From assembly GCA_947167745.1 (NCBI GenBank), contig CAMVJE010000032.1:1-15686 (forward strand): a stretch of DNA of 15,686 bases, given 5' to 3'. The position numbers and the translations under genes are program-made. Below, in pieces: positions 1 through 5,899 of the stretch (position 1 is the stretch's first letter; the number at the start of each line of letters is the position of its first letter). This DNA is from an uncultured Treponema sp. (GTDB lineage: Bacteria; Spirochaetota; Spirochaetia; Treponematales; Treponemataceae). Below the pieces are notes generated by a model, which was given only the letters and a program-made list of their open reading frames with translations, was not told the DNA's origin and did not search any database.

Positions 1-88
1 ACTCAACTAAAGCTATGTGTTCAAAACCAGCTTCCTCCAAGCCCAGAGCCTGACCGCCTGCACCTGCACAAATTTCAATGCAATTCAA
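1..88 (-). CDS. DNA cytosine-5 methyltransferase, N-terminal 29 codons (cut by window edge)
   Basis: Read on the minus strand, this stretch opens with a TTG codon at 88-86, six bases after a near-perfect ribosome site (AGGAGG). It encodes a peptide beginning MNCIEICAGAGGQALG and continuing GLEEAGF. The ICAGAGGQALG segment is motif I (S-adenosylmethionine-binding F/C-x-G-x-GG) of C5 DNA methyltransferases, and the spacing to the following E-A-G-F matches that family. Such enzymes methylate cytosine within a short recognition site, usually as part of a restriction-modification system or as an orphan enzyme. The rest of the gene, including the catalytic Pro-Cys motif IV and any partner endonuclease, lies to the left of the window. 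The TTG start is unusual, but the ribosome site and the absence of an in-frame ATG support it. It reads in the same direction as the toxin-antitoxin pair to its right, 142 bp away. Confidence 0.8.
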   Translation of the reverse strand, partial: MNCIEICAGAGGQALGLEEAGFEHIALVE

Positions 89-230
89 TGAAAGCCTCCT
101 ACTTATATTAAGTATACTATCAAAGTTTATATATATTTTCTACTCGCATCCATTTGATCCTCTTTAGGTGACCGCATAACTAAAGTTTAAAACTACAAGC
201 TTTGTCTGCTTTTATTGCAGTCTAGCTTCC

Positions 231-635
231 CTAAACCAGATAGACATAAGGCTCGTCATAGTAAGAAAATTTGCTGTCGTGGGTGAGCAGCGTCATGCCG
301 TCGCCTTTTGCCTGGGCAAGCAGGATGCGGTCAAAAGGGTCATCGTGCCCTTTACAGCCTTCCTTTTCGTGTAGAGTTTCCAGCGCACAGACATGCCGGT
401 CGTCAATGGGGAGCTTAGTAAAGCCCATTGCCTCGCAGTAGTGCATGAATTCCGTACCAGTGTGCTGCATTGCTTTTGGGTGCTTACGATGTTTTATGGC
501 AACTTCCCACATTGAGGCAACGCTGTAATAAAAGTCATTGTCTGGATTTGCAAGAATTTCTCTTGTTTGAGCAGACACCCGTTCTGGTGAAAACACCGTC
601 CACATAATAATATGAGTATCAAGTAAAAATTCCAT
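231..635 (-). CDS. PIN-domain toxin ribonuclease (VapC-like)
   Basis: A 134-residue PIN-domain protein, the normal length for a VapC toxin. These enzymes are Mg2+-dependent RNases that cleave tRNA or rRNA when not held by their antitoxin. The acidic metal-binding residues are visible: D6 in LLDTH, E44 in MWEVAIK, D99 and D102 in DDPFDR, and D120 in THDSKF. The MEFLLDTH start fits the family, which begins directly with the first beta strand. A longer reading frame running back to 887 is only overlap with the antitoxin gene and has no family-like content. The start lies one base after the antitoxin stop codon and has no strong ribosome site of its own, so translation is probably coupled to the antitoxin, the usual order in such operons. 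All expected catalytic residues are present, so the toxin appears intact. The partner is of Phd type rather than VapB type, a common mixed pairing. Confidence 0.9.
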   Translation of the reverse strand: MEFLLDTHIIMWTVFSPERVSAQTREILANPDNDFYYSVASMWEVAIKHRKHPKAMQHTGTEFMHYCEAMGFTKLPIDDRHVCALETLHEKEGCKGHDDPFDRILLAQAKGDGMTLLTHDSKFSYYDEPYVYLV

Positions 636-636
636 A

Positions 637-900
637 TTAAACCAAGTCCCCCCATACTTCTTTAAGCTCTTCATCACTCCAGGCGCAGGGATCCCAATTT
701 TCTTCTGTAATGATTGGTTTTTTGGGATCATCCGCGAACATTCCCAGCTTATCAATAATGCTCTGTTTTGGGAAAAGCGTGATGCGGACGACAGGCTTAC
801 CGGCACGGGCCACGATGACTTCTTCTTCCTCGTGGTTTTCCAGCATGGCGATAATTTTTGAGAAATTTGTTTTGGCTTCAAGCACATTCATCTTGCACAT
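637..900 (-). CDS. Phd/YefM-family antitoxin
   Basis: An 87-residue protein whose N-terminal part (MNVLEAKTNFSKIIAML, then VIVARAGKPVVRI) is the DNA-binding fold of Phd/YefM antitoxins. The C-terminal half (TEENWDPCAWSDEELKEVWGDLV) is acidic and probably binds the PIN toxin. I chose the ATG at 900-898 because AAGGAG lies eight bases upstream. A GTG nine bases earlier would sit on that ribosome site, and a third option, the ATG three codons downstream, would also give a normal-looking protein. The gene precedes the toxin by one base pair, the classic antitoxin-first order. Phd proteins repress their own promoter, alone and with the toxin. The 10-bp inverted repeat at 912-945, between the -10 box and the ribosome site, is the obvious candidate operator. 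Confidence 0.88.
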   Translation of the reverse strand: MCKMNVLEAKTNFSKIIAMLENHEEEEVIVARAGKPVVRITLFPKQSIIDKLGMFADDPKKPIITEENWDPCAWSDEELKEVWGDLV

Positions 901-911
901 AAAAAACACTC

Positions 912-945
912 CTTAGTCAAGTTAGTCTTAGTCTTCTTGACTAAG
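912..945. promoter_or_regulatory. Inverted-repeat candidate operator between divergent toxin-antitoxin promoters
   Basis: CTTAGTCAAG (912-921) and CTTGACTAAG (936-945) are a perfect 10-bp inverted repeat with a 14-bp spacer. The spacer holds two more TTAGTC units (922-927 and 928-933). Seen from the antitoxin gene, the site lies between the -10 box and the ribosome site. Seen from the plus strand, its right arm contains the -35 hexamer (TTGACT) of the promoter pointing at the small peptide gene. Binding by the Phd-type protein is inferred from position and symmetry. Confidence 0.65.
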
Positions 946-965
946 TAAAGATTATAGTATATTTT
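937..965 (+). promoter_or_regulatory. Candidate promoter of the small peptide gene
   Basis: TTGACT (937-942) is followed after 17 bp by TATTTT (960-965) or after 15 bp by TATATT (958-963). Either predicts a transcript starting around 970-973. That places the 5' end just before the sequence complementary to the mRNA's own 3' region (977-1003). The -10 match is only fair. Confidence 0.5.
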
Positions 966-979
966 TCATTTATTGGGAA
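951..979 (-). promoter_or_regulatory. Promoter of the antitoxin-toxin operon
   Basis: On the minus strand a perfect -10 box (TATAAT, 956-951) lies 17 bp downstream of a weak -35 (TTCCCA, 979-974). Transcription would start near 945, inside the right arm of the inverted repeat. Confidence 0.6.
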
Positions 980-1032
980 TACCGTACATGGTGGGCTGTC
1001 TCCTTATTTTTACGAATGGGGGATAAGTGCGT

Positions 1033-1119
1033 ATGACGAAATATGAAAAAGCGATGCTTGTCGTTGCGATTTTAGACTTAGTTATAAACGCGCTCGCTCT
1101 CTTTAAGTTCATCTTATAA
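1033..1119 (+). CDS. 28-residue hydrophobic peptide, candidate type I (holin-like) toxin
   Basis: A short frame of 28 codons starts at ATG 1033. A purine-rich ribosome site (GGGGGA, 1018-1023) lies nine bases upstream. The peptide begins MTKYEKAMLVVA and then runs as one hydrophobic helix rich in Leu, Val, Ile and Ala, with a single Lys near the C-terminal FKFIL. One transmembrane helix behind a short charged N-terminus with the 'YE..M' pattern resembles the small holin-like toxins of type I systems in Firmicutes (the BsrG/TxpA type, many of which start MxxYExxM). The setting supports this: an antisense RNA with its own strong promoter covers the 3' untranslated region, and the mRNA ends can pair with each other. 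The family assignment is by eye. Toxicity is inferred from architecture, and a non-toxic membrane peptide remains possible. Confidence 0.65.
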   Translation: MTKYEKAMLVVAILDLVINALALFKFIL

Positions 1120-1123
1120 GAGC

Positions 1124-1167
1124 AAAAAAATATGCCTACCCGGGGCGCGCTAACTTCGAGTAGGCAT
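1124..1167 (-). terminator. Rho-independent terminator of the antisense RNA
   Basis: On the minus strand, ATGCCTAC (1167-1160) pairs perfectly with GTAGGCAT (1139-1132), around a 20-base loop that can pair further. It is followed by ATTTTTTT ending at 1124. On the plus strand the hairpin has no trailing U-run, so it terminates only the antisense direction. Confidence 0.75.
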
Positions 1168-1209
1168 TCATGCTTATGGGAGACAGCCGCTTGTACGGCA
1201 TTCTCTTCA
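1124..1209 (-). ncRNA. Candidate antisense RNA antitoxin (about 85 nt)
   Basis: A transcript starting about seven bases past the promoter at 1216-1243 and ending at the U-run at 1130-1124 would be about 85 nt long. It holds two hairpins. The first has stems GAGA/TCTC and GCCG/CGGC near its 5' end; the second is the terminator stem. It is fully complementary to the 3' untranslated region of the peptide mRNA but stops just short of the coding sequence (stop codon at 1117-1119). This tail-to-tail layout matches the BsrG/SR4 and TxpA/RatA systems. Its 5' part also resembles the mRNA's 5' leader, so it could compete for the same 3' partner. The exact ends are estimates. Confidence 0.62.
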
Positions 1210-1215
1210 AGCATT

Positions 1216-1243
1216 ACTATATCACATTGCGCTTGATTGTCAA
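1216..1243 (-). promoter_or_regulatory. Strong promoter of the antisense RNA
   Basis: On the minus strand, a perfect TTGACA (1243-1238) is followed after 16 bp by TATAGT (1221-1216), which is preceded by TG in the extended -10 position. It is one of the two best -35 matches in the window and lies about 20 bp beyond the murJ stop codon, pointing the same way as murJ. Confidence 0.75.
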
Positions 1244-1263
1244 GTAAGGGAATTTCCGCTTTT

Positions 1264-2892
1264 TCATCTTCTTCGCACTTTCCTTATAATCACGCGGACA
1301 ATTTCGTCTTTTGTGATGACTAAAAGAAGCACTCCCACAAGGGCGAAGGCAAGGGCACAGGCAAAGAGGGGGAGTCCGAATCCAATCAGGCGGCCACGAT
1401 TTTCAAAGGCCGGAAGAAGGGCATTCCTCAGAAAATAGGTTGGAATTGCGGCGACAATCGAGAAAATCACCAGCTTTAAGGCGTAGAGCAGTGTACCCAT
1501 CGTAACGGATTTAACGTCAAGATTTTTGTTCTTCTTCAAGAAAATGAAAAGAGCGACCGTGTTTGCGAAACTTGCGATTGAAAGGGCTAGGGCAATTCCC
1601 GCACCAGTTCCGTCATTTCTAAAGGCAACGACTGCAATGGCCAGGACAATATTCACCCCAAAACCGATGATTCCTGCCGCTGTGGGGGATTTTGTGTTTC
1701 CCTGTGCGTAAAAAGCAGGGGAAATGATTCTGTTTAAGGCGATAAAGAAAAGTCCTGCTATGTGCATTCTGAATGCAACCAGAGTCAGATGGACTGATTC
1801 ATCAGAAAAACGCTTTGACTTGTAGACAAGCGAAATGATTTCTTCTCCACAGACGAGCGAAAAAAATGTGACCGGAATAGAAATTAATGCCATGATTTTT
1901 GAAGCCTGAATCAGCATGTCGTTGAAGTCAGACCACATTTCCTTTTTTGCAAGTCCGCTCAAATCAGGCAAAATTACAGTTCCAATCGAAACTGCAAAAA
2001 TTCCAAGAATAAGTTCCTGCAAACGAAGAGAATATTGAAGGGAAGAAACAATTCCAGTTCCGGCCTTTCCTGCAAGAGCCGTAGAAACGACATCATTAAG
2101 CTGGTAGGCGGCCATTCCGATAATCGTCGGCACAATCAGCTTCATTACCCGCCTTGTTCCAGGATTTGAAAATGCCTTGCGTAATGTCGTAAAATGAAAA
2201 GTCCAGCCGGTTTTGATTACAAAAGGAAGTTGAAAAAGAGCCTGAACGCAGCCACCAGAAATTACGCCGATAGACATGGCACGGGCCGCCATCTGGGATT
2301 TGATTTCAGAATCTTCTATATTATTCGTAAGAATTGGCGTGAGGATATAAGTTGCCGCAATGACGATAGAATTAAAAAGAACAGGAGTAAAGCCTGAAGG
2401 TGAGAAAATTTTAACGCCGTTCAAAACTCCCTGAAAAAAAGCCGCGATTGAAATGACGATGAGGTAGGGAAACATGATTCGGGTGAGAAGCGTGGTTTCG
2501 GCGAGAAGGGCAGTGTCATCCTTGTCCAAAAAGATTCGGACAATCAGCGGAGTGAGTAAAATTCCTGCCAGAACAACGCAGGTCGTCAAAAATGTAATCA
2601 GGGTAATCGTGGCGCTTAAAAATTCACGGATAGTCTGTTTTCCGCCCGTAGCTTCTGAATCTTCAAGATATCCCTTGAAAGTCGGGATAAAAGCCACAGA
2701 AATCGAATTTTCTGCAAAAAGACGGCGCAAGAGGTTCGGAATCATGAAGGCAATTCCGAAAGCGTCGGCATATTTTGAAGTGCCTAAAAAGGCGGCTTTT
2801 GTCATCTCGCGAACGAGACCTAAAATCCGTGAGCAAAGTGTAAAAAATGAAAGAGAAAGCCCCGCTGAAAGGAGCGATTTTGTTTTTGACAT
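1264..2892 (-). CDS. murJ: Lipid II flippase MurJ (MviN family)
   Basis: A 542-residue multi-spanning membrane protein of the MurJ/MviN family (E. coli MurJ is about 510 residues). The N-terminal signature runs IPNLLRRLFAENSISVAFIPTF (residues 51-72, compare the family's PNxxRRLFAEGAF-AFVP). About 14 hydrophobic segments follow, and the tail is basic (IIRKVRRR). MurJ moves undecaprenyl-linked lipid II from the inner to the outer face of the cytoplasmic membrane for peptidoglycan synthesis and is usually essential. The start at MSKTKSLLSAG fits family members. No ribosome site precedes it; instead a -10-like TATACT ends six bases before the ATG, suggesting a leaderless mRNA. It is divergent from pepF. 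Its 3' end faces the small toxin-like locus, and no terminator is visible between murJ and the antisense RNA promoter. Confidence 0.96.
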   Translation of the reverse strand: MSKTKSLLSAGLSLSFFTLCSRILGLVREMTKAAFLGTSKYADAFGIAFMIPNLLRRLFAENSISVAFIPTFKGYLEDSEATGGKQTIREFLSATITLITFLTTCVVLAGILLTPLIVRIFLDKDDTALLAETTLLTRIMFPYLIVISIAAFFQGVLNGVKIFSPSGFTPVLFNSIVIAATYILTPILTNNIEDSEIKSQMAARAMSIGVISGGCVQALFQLPFVIKTGWTFHFTTLRKAFSNPGTRRVMKLIVPTIIGMAAYQLNDVVSTALAGKAGTGIVSSLQYSLRLQELILGIFAVSIGTVILPDLSGLAKKEMWSDFNDMLIQASKIMALISIPVTFFSLVCGEEIISLVYKSKRFSDESVHLTLVAFRMHIAGLFFIALNRIISPAFYAQGNTKSPTAAGIIGFGVNIVLAIAVVAFRNDGTGAGIALALSIASFANTVALFIFLKKNKNLDVKSVTMGTLLYALKLVIFSIVAAIPTYFLRNALLPAFENRGRLIGFGLPLFACALAFALVGVLLLVITKDEIVRVIIRKVRRR

Positions 2893-2898
2893 AAAATT

Positions 2899-2927
2899 AG
2901 TATAATGATTTTTGAAAGATGTTGAAA
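2899..2927 (-). promoter_or_regulatory. Promoter for leaderless murJ mRNA
   Basis: TATACT (2904-2899) lies six bases before the murJ ATG, so transcription should begin at or next to the A of the start codon. Seventeen bases upstream lies TTTCAA (2927-2922), part of CTTTCAAC. The same octamer sits at the same spacing upstream of the mnmG promoter. Confidence 0.55.
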
Positions 2928-2931
2928 GAAC

Positions 2932-3003
2932 GGGGCTTGGGGCGAAAGCCCCGACGAGGGGGTAGCCGATTCTTTAGATGAGGCGCAGGGGGAGACTTCC
3001 CCC
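2932..3003. repeat. GC-rich hairpin-forming intergenic element between murJ and pepF
   Basis: This block is clearly more GC-rich than its AT-rich flanks. GGGGCGAAAGCCCC (2939-2952) forms a perfect stem closed by a GAAA tetraloop; GGGGCTT at 2932-2938 offers an alternative left arm. Near the right end, GGGGGA-GACT-TCCCCC (2988-3003) is a second hairpin. The 12-mer AGGGGGAGACTT (2987-2998) occurs again at 11891-11902. It looks like a dispersed palindromic repeat rather than a bidirectional terminator, because it lies between divergent genes. Confidence 0.5.
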
Positions 3004-3020
3004 TTTAAAAGTTGTATAAT
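2992..3020 (+). promoter_or_regulatory. Promoter for leaderless pepF mRNA
   Basis: A perfect TATAAT (3015-3020) ends six bases before the pepF ATG at 3027, so the predicted transcript starts at the initiation codon. Seventeen bases upstream is GAGACT (2992-2997), a poor -35 match by the standard consensus but identical in sequence and spacing to the hexamer upstream of the lipoprotein gene at 11935. Confidence 0.6.
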
Positions 3021-3026
3021 TCTTAC

Positions 3027-4823
3027 ATGGCTAAAAATTCTATTCCAACACGAAACGAAGTTCCAGCAAGCGACAAATGGGACTTGTCTACTTTATATAA
3101 ATCTGACGAAGACTGGGAAAATGCACTTTCTTCTATTGATAAACTCACAGAAACAGTTGTTTCCTACAAAGGGAAACTGGCTCAGTCTTCTGATTCCCTG
3201 CTAGGCTGTCTCAAAGCGAACGAGGCACTTGAAAAGGTAATTGAGACTGTCTACAACTATGCTTCCCTCCAGCACACAGCCGATGAAAGCGATGCAGCTG
3301 CTCAGGACAGGGAGGGTCGGGCAATGATGGCCTATGCCGCCTCTGAAAGTGCGACTTCTTTCTTTTCACCAGAACTGATGTCAATTCCTGACGAAAAAAT
3401 CAATCAATGGAAGAATCTTCCAGAATTTGCTGATTACAAAATCTTTCTAGAAAAGGAACTCCATCACAAGCCCTACATTTTGAGCGAAAAGGAAGAGCGT
3501 ATTCTTTCGCTGCAGGCCGAAAGTTCTCAGACGGCCGAAAATGCCTTCTCACTTCTCACTAATGTTGACCTTCACTTTGGAAGCGTTCATGTAAAAGGCG
3601 AGGAAAAGCCGCTTACGCAGAGCACTTTTACGACTTTCCTCCATAATCCAGACCGTGCCGTCCGCGAAGAAGCCTACAAGAATTTCTACAAGGGCTTTGT
3701 TCAGCACGAAAACACAATCGCTTCCCTTTATGCCGGAAGCGTAAATCAGGATGTTTTTGTCGCTCGCGCACGTGGCTACAAATCTTCACTCGAAGCAGCC
3801 CTTTACTCAAACAAAGTGCCGGAGTCAGTTTACCGCAATTTGATTGACACGGTTCATAAAAATCTTCCGACTTTGCACAAATATTACTCTCTCCGTAAAA
3901 AAGTCCTCGGCCTTTCAGAACTTCGCCACTACGATGTCTATGTTCCGCTCGTAAAAGACATTAAGTGCGAGACGAGCTATGATGAAGCCGTTGAAATTTG
4001 CCGAAAAGCCCTTGCTCCTCTCGGAAAATCATACACGGATATTCTCTGCGACGGGCTCAAAAACGGCTGGGTTGACCGCTACGAAAACAAAGGCAAACGA
4101 AGCGGCGCATTTTCGAGCGGGGCATACACAGGCTATCCATACATTCTTTTGAATTACAAGACTGACTCAATCCGCGACCTTTTCACGATGGCTCACGAGG
4201 GCGGTCATTCAATGCATTCTTACTACTCAAAGACAAACAATCCTTTCATGTGCTACAACTACACGATTTTTGAGGCCGAGGTTGCATCTACTTTCAACGA
4301 GGAGCTTGTTTTCGAGTATCTCTTGCGCGAAGCAAAAACTCCTGAAATGAAGGCCTATCTTATTTCGATGCGGGCAGACGACATTCTTGCCACTTTACAC
4401 CGCCAAACCATGTTCGCCGAGTTTGAGCTTAAGGCACATGAGCTTGTCGAATCCGGCACACCTCTTTCTGCACAGGTTTTGCGTAAGACTTATCGTGGTC
4501 TTCTTGAGCAGTATTTTGGCAGTGAAATGCACTTTGAGGAAGAAAGCGATATGGAAGGTTTGCGAATTCCTCACTTTTACAGCGCATTCTATGTTTACAA
4601 ATACGCTACGGGAATTTCGGCGGCCCTTGCCCTTGCAAAACGAGTTACTCAAGGAGGCGAAAAAGAGCGCGAAGATTACTTCAATTTCCTCAAGAGCGGT
4701 GGAAGCCGATATCCGATTGAAAGTCTTAAGGTCGCAGGCGTGGATATGTCTTCTTCTGAGCCGATTCAGAGTGCTCTTGATGTGTTTGCAAATCTAGTGG
4801 AGCAACTTGAAAAGATTCTTTAA
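3027..4823 (+). CDS. pepF: Oligoendopeptidase F (M3B metallopeptidase)
   Basis: A 598-residue cytoplasmic zinc peptidase of family M3B, the usual length for PepF, which cleaves peptides of roughly 7-17 residues. The zinc motif HEGGH is at residues 390-394 (in TMAHEGGHSMHSYYS). The likely third ligand is the glutamate in FEAEVASTFNE near residue 418. The N-terminal PASDKWDLSTLY segment and the helical region that follows are typical. I place the start at MAKNSIPTRNEVP (ATG 3027): five extra codons upstream would be read out of the -10 box TATAAT itself, and family members begin near this point. There is no Shine-Dalgarno sequence, consistent with leaderless translation. It is divergent from murJ and followed 59 bp later by the adenosine deaminase gene, which has its own promoter-like sequence and ribosome site. 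All key residues are present. Confidence 0.95.
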   Translation: MAKNSIPTRNEVPASDKWDLSTLYKSDEDWENALSSIDKLTETVVSYKGKLAQSSDSLLGCLKANEALEKVIETVYNYASLQHTADESDAAAQDREGRAMMAYAASESATSFFSPELMSIPDEKINQWKNLPEFADYKIFLEKELHHKPYILSEKEERILSLQAESSQTAENAFSLLTNVDLHFGSVHVKGEEKPLTQSTFTTFLHNPDRAVREEAYKNFYKGFVQHENTIASLYAGSVNQDVFVARARGYKSSLEAALYSNKVPESVYRNLIDTVHKNLPTLHKYYSLRKKVLGLSELRHYDVYVPLVKDIKCETSYDEAVEICRKALAPLGKSYTDILCDGLKNGWVDRYENKGKRSGAFSSGAYTGYPYILLNYKTDSIRDLFTMAHEGGHSMHSYYSKTNNPFMCYNYTIFEAEVASTFNEELVFEYLLREAKTPEMKAYLISMRADDILATLHRQTMFAEFELKAHELVESGTPLSAQVLRKTYRGLLEQYFGSEMHFEEESDMEGLRIPHFYSAFYVYKYATGISAALALAKRVTQGGEKEREDYFNFLKSGGSRYPIESLKVAGVDMSSSEPIQSALDVFANLVEQLEKIL

Positions 4824-4853
4824 CTTTTTTCTGAATTTTGCCGAAATTTAAGT

Positions 4854-4880
4854 TAGAATAGAAGAATCGAAAGAGGAGAG
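4854..4880 (+). promoter_or_regulatory. -10 box and strong ribosome site of the adenosine deaminase pair
   Basis: TAGAAT (4854-4859) is a five-of-six -10 match without a convincing -35. GAGGAG (4873-4878) lies four bases before the ATG at 4883. Unlike the two genes to the left, this gene has a conventional leader. Confidence 0.45.
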
Positions 4881-4882
4881 TT

Positions 4883-5896
4883 ATGAATAAACCCGAGTTT
4901 TACGAATTTTTTAAAAGGATTCCAAAAGCGGAACTTCATATTCATATTGAAGCCGTTATGAGTCGCGATACAATCAAAAAACTCTATCTTAAAAAGAACG
5001 GTCAGGAATTCTCTGATGCTGCGATTAAAGCTCTTTTCTCTTATTCTGATTTAAATGGATTTATAGCAGCCTTTTTGCAAGTACAGGATTTATTCACATC
5101 TGTCTCGGATTTTGATTTGGTTTTTGATGATTTAAAGAACTATCTTGTTCGCAATGGTGTCGTTCACTGTGAGGCATTTTTTGCTCCTTCTGCATTTATC
5201 AAAAAAGGCTTCAGTTATGCAGAAATGACCAAAAATTTCGAAAAGAATCTCAAAAAAATCAAAAAAGAAACTGGAATTACAGTCTGGCTTTTGGGGGATG
5301 TTTCACGAACCTTCGGCCTTGAAAACGCCGAGAACAACTATAAAATGTTCAAGGAAAATCCTTTTGAAGGCTTTATTGGAATCGGATTGGGTGGCGCTGA
5401 GTCAAAAGGTCCTTCAAAAGATTTCGGTCCGGTATTCAAAAAAGCACTTGATGATAAATACCATGCTGTAGCTCATGCCGGCGAGGATGTCGGTCCGGAG
5501 TCAATCTGGGATGCCCTTAAAATCTGCCATGCAGAACGAATTGGTCACGGAATTACATCGGTGCAGGATTCAGAATTGGTAAAATACCTTGCTGAGCAAA
5601 AAATCCCGGTAGAAGTTTGTCCCACAAGTAATGTTTTTACAAAAAAATATGTTAAAAAAATGAGCGAACATCCGGTTCGTGAAATGTTTGATAAAGGCAT
5701 TCCGGTTACGATAAGCACTGATGATCCTATTTTCTTCGGTGCTGAACTTCTTGACGAGTATTGGAATTTATATTCAAAACTGAAATTCACAAAATCGGAA
5801 ATGAAACAAGTGGTTCTGAATAGTTTCGATGATTCATTCTTGGACGAAGCTGTAAAGAAAAAATTCAAAGACGAAGTTGAAAAACTCTGGAAGTAA
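4883..5896 (+). CDS. add: Adenosine deaminase (metal-dependent amidohydrolase)
   Basis: A 337-residue protein of the adenosine/adenine deaminase family, normal length, with the full catalytic set. It has the HIHIEA metal motif (H19, H21), HAGE at 198-201 (zinc His and catalytic Glu), HGI with H222, CPTSN at 246-250, and STDDP with D280 and D281. The enzyme hydrolytically removes the 6-amino group of adenosine or deoxyadenosine to give inosine, feeding purine salvage in the cytoplasm. The usual HLHLxG reads HIHIEAV here, a slightly divergent form that leaves the substrate (adenosine, adenine or a modified nucleoside) open. The start is fixed by a strong ribosome site four bases upstream. The stop codon is followed three bases later by the GTG of an apparent paralogue, so the two genes should be co-transcribed and translationally linked. 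Confidence 0.88.
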   Translation: MNKPEFYEFFKRIPKAELHIHIEAVMSRDTIKKLYLKKNGQEFSDAAIKALFSYSDLNGFIAAFLQVQDLFTSVSDFDLVFDDLKNYLVRNGVVHCEAFFAPSAFIKKGFSYAEMTKNFEKNLKKIKKETGITVWLLGDVSRTFGLENAENNYKMFKENPFEGFIGIGLGGAESKGPSKDFGPVFKKALDDKYHAVAHAGEDVGPESIWDALKICHAERIGHGITSVQDSELVKYLAEQKIPVEVCPTSNVFTKKYVKKMSEHPVREMFDKGIPVTISTDDPIFFGAELLDEYWNLYSKLKFTKSEMKQVVLNSFDDSFLDEAVKKKFKDEVEKLWK

Positions 5897-5899
5897 GAA

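Larger units (their letters stand above)
977..1203. repeat. Imperfect inverted repeat bracketing the toxin-like gene
   Basis: The left arm (977-1003) contains GAATACCGTACA and then GGCTGTCTCC. The right arm (1179-1203) read on the other strand gives GAATGCCGTACA and then GGCTGTCTCC. In the plus-strand transcript this allows 10 + 7 + 4 base pairs around a small internal bulge. The pairing joins the 5' leader to the 3' tail across about 175 nt that contain the reading frame. Long-range 5'/3' pairing of this kind keeps hok-type toxin mRNAs translationally silent. The arms could instead be remnants of a mobile unit. Confidence 0.7.

Noticed and set aside
127..177. Minus-strand 16-codon frame (or its last 8 codons behind AGAGGA) upstream of the methyltransferase
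   Set aside because: It has a possible ribosome site, but the peptide is polar, unrecognised and too short to separate from chance. A leader peptide cannot be excluded.
966..1214. Minus-strand 82-codon frame across the small toxin-like locus
   Set aside because: No family resemblance and no ribosome site. It runs through the terminator hairpin and both repeat arms, so it is explained by the antisense RNA and the complement of the peptide gene.
2474..2905. 143-codon plus-strand frame antisense to murJ
   Set aside because: A shadow of the conserved murJ reading frame, with low-complexity basic content and no family signature.
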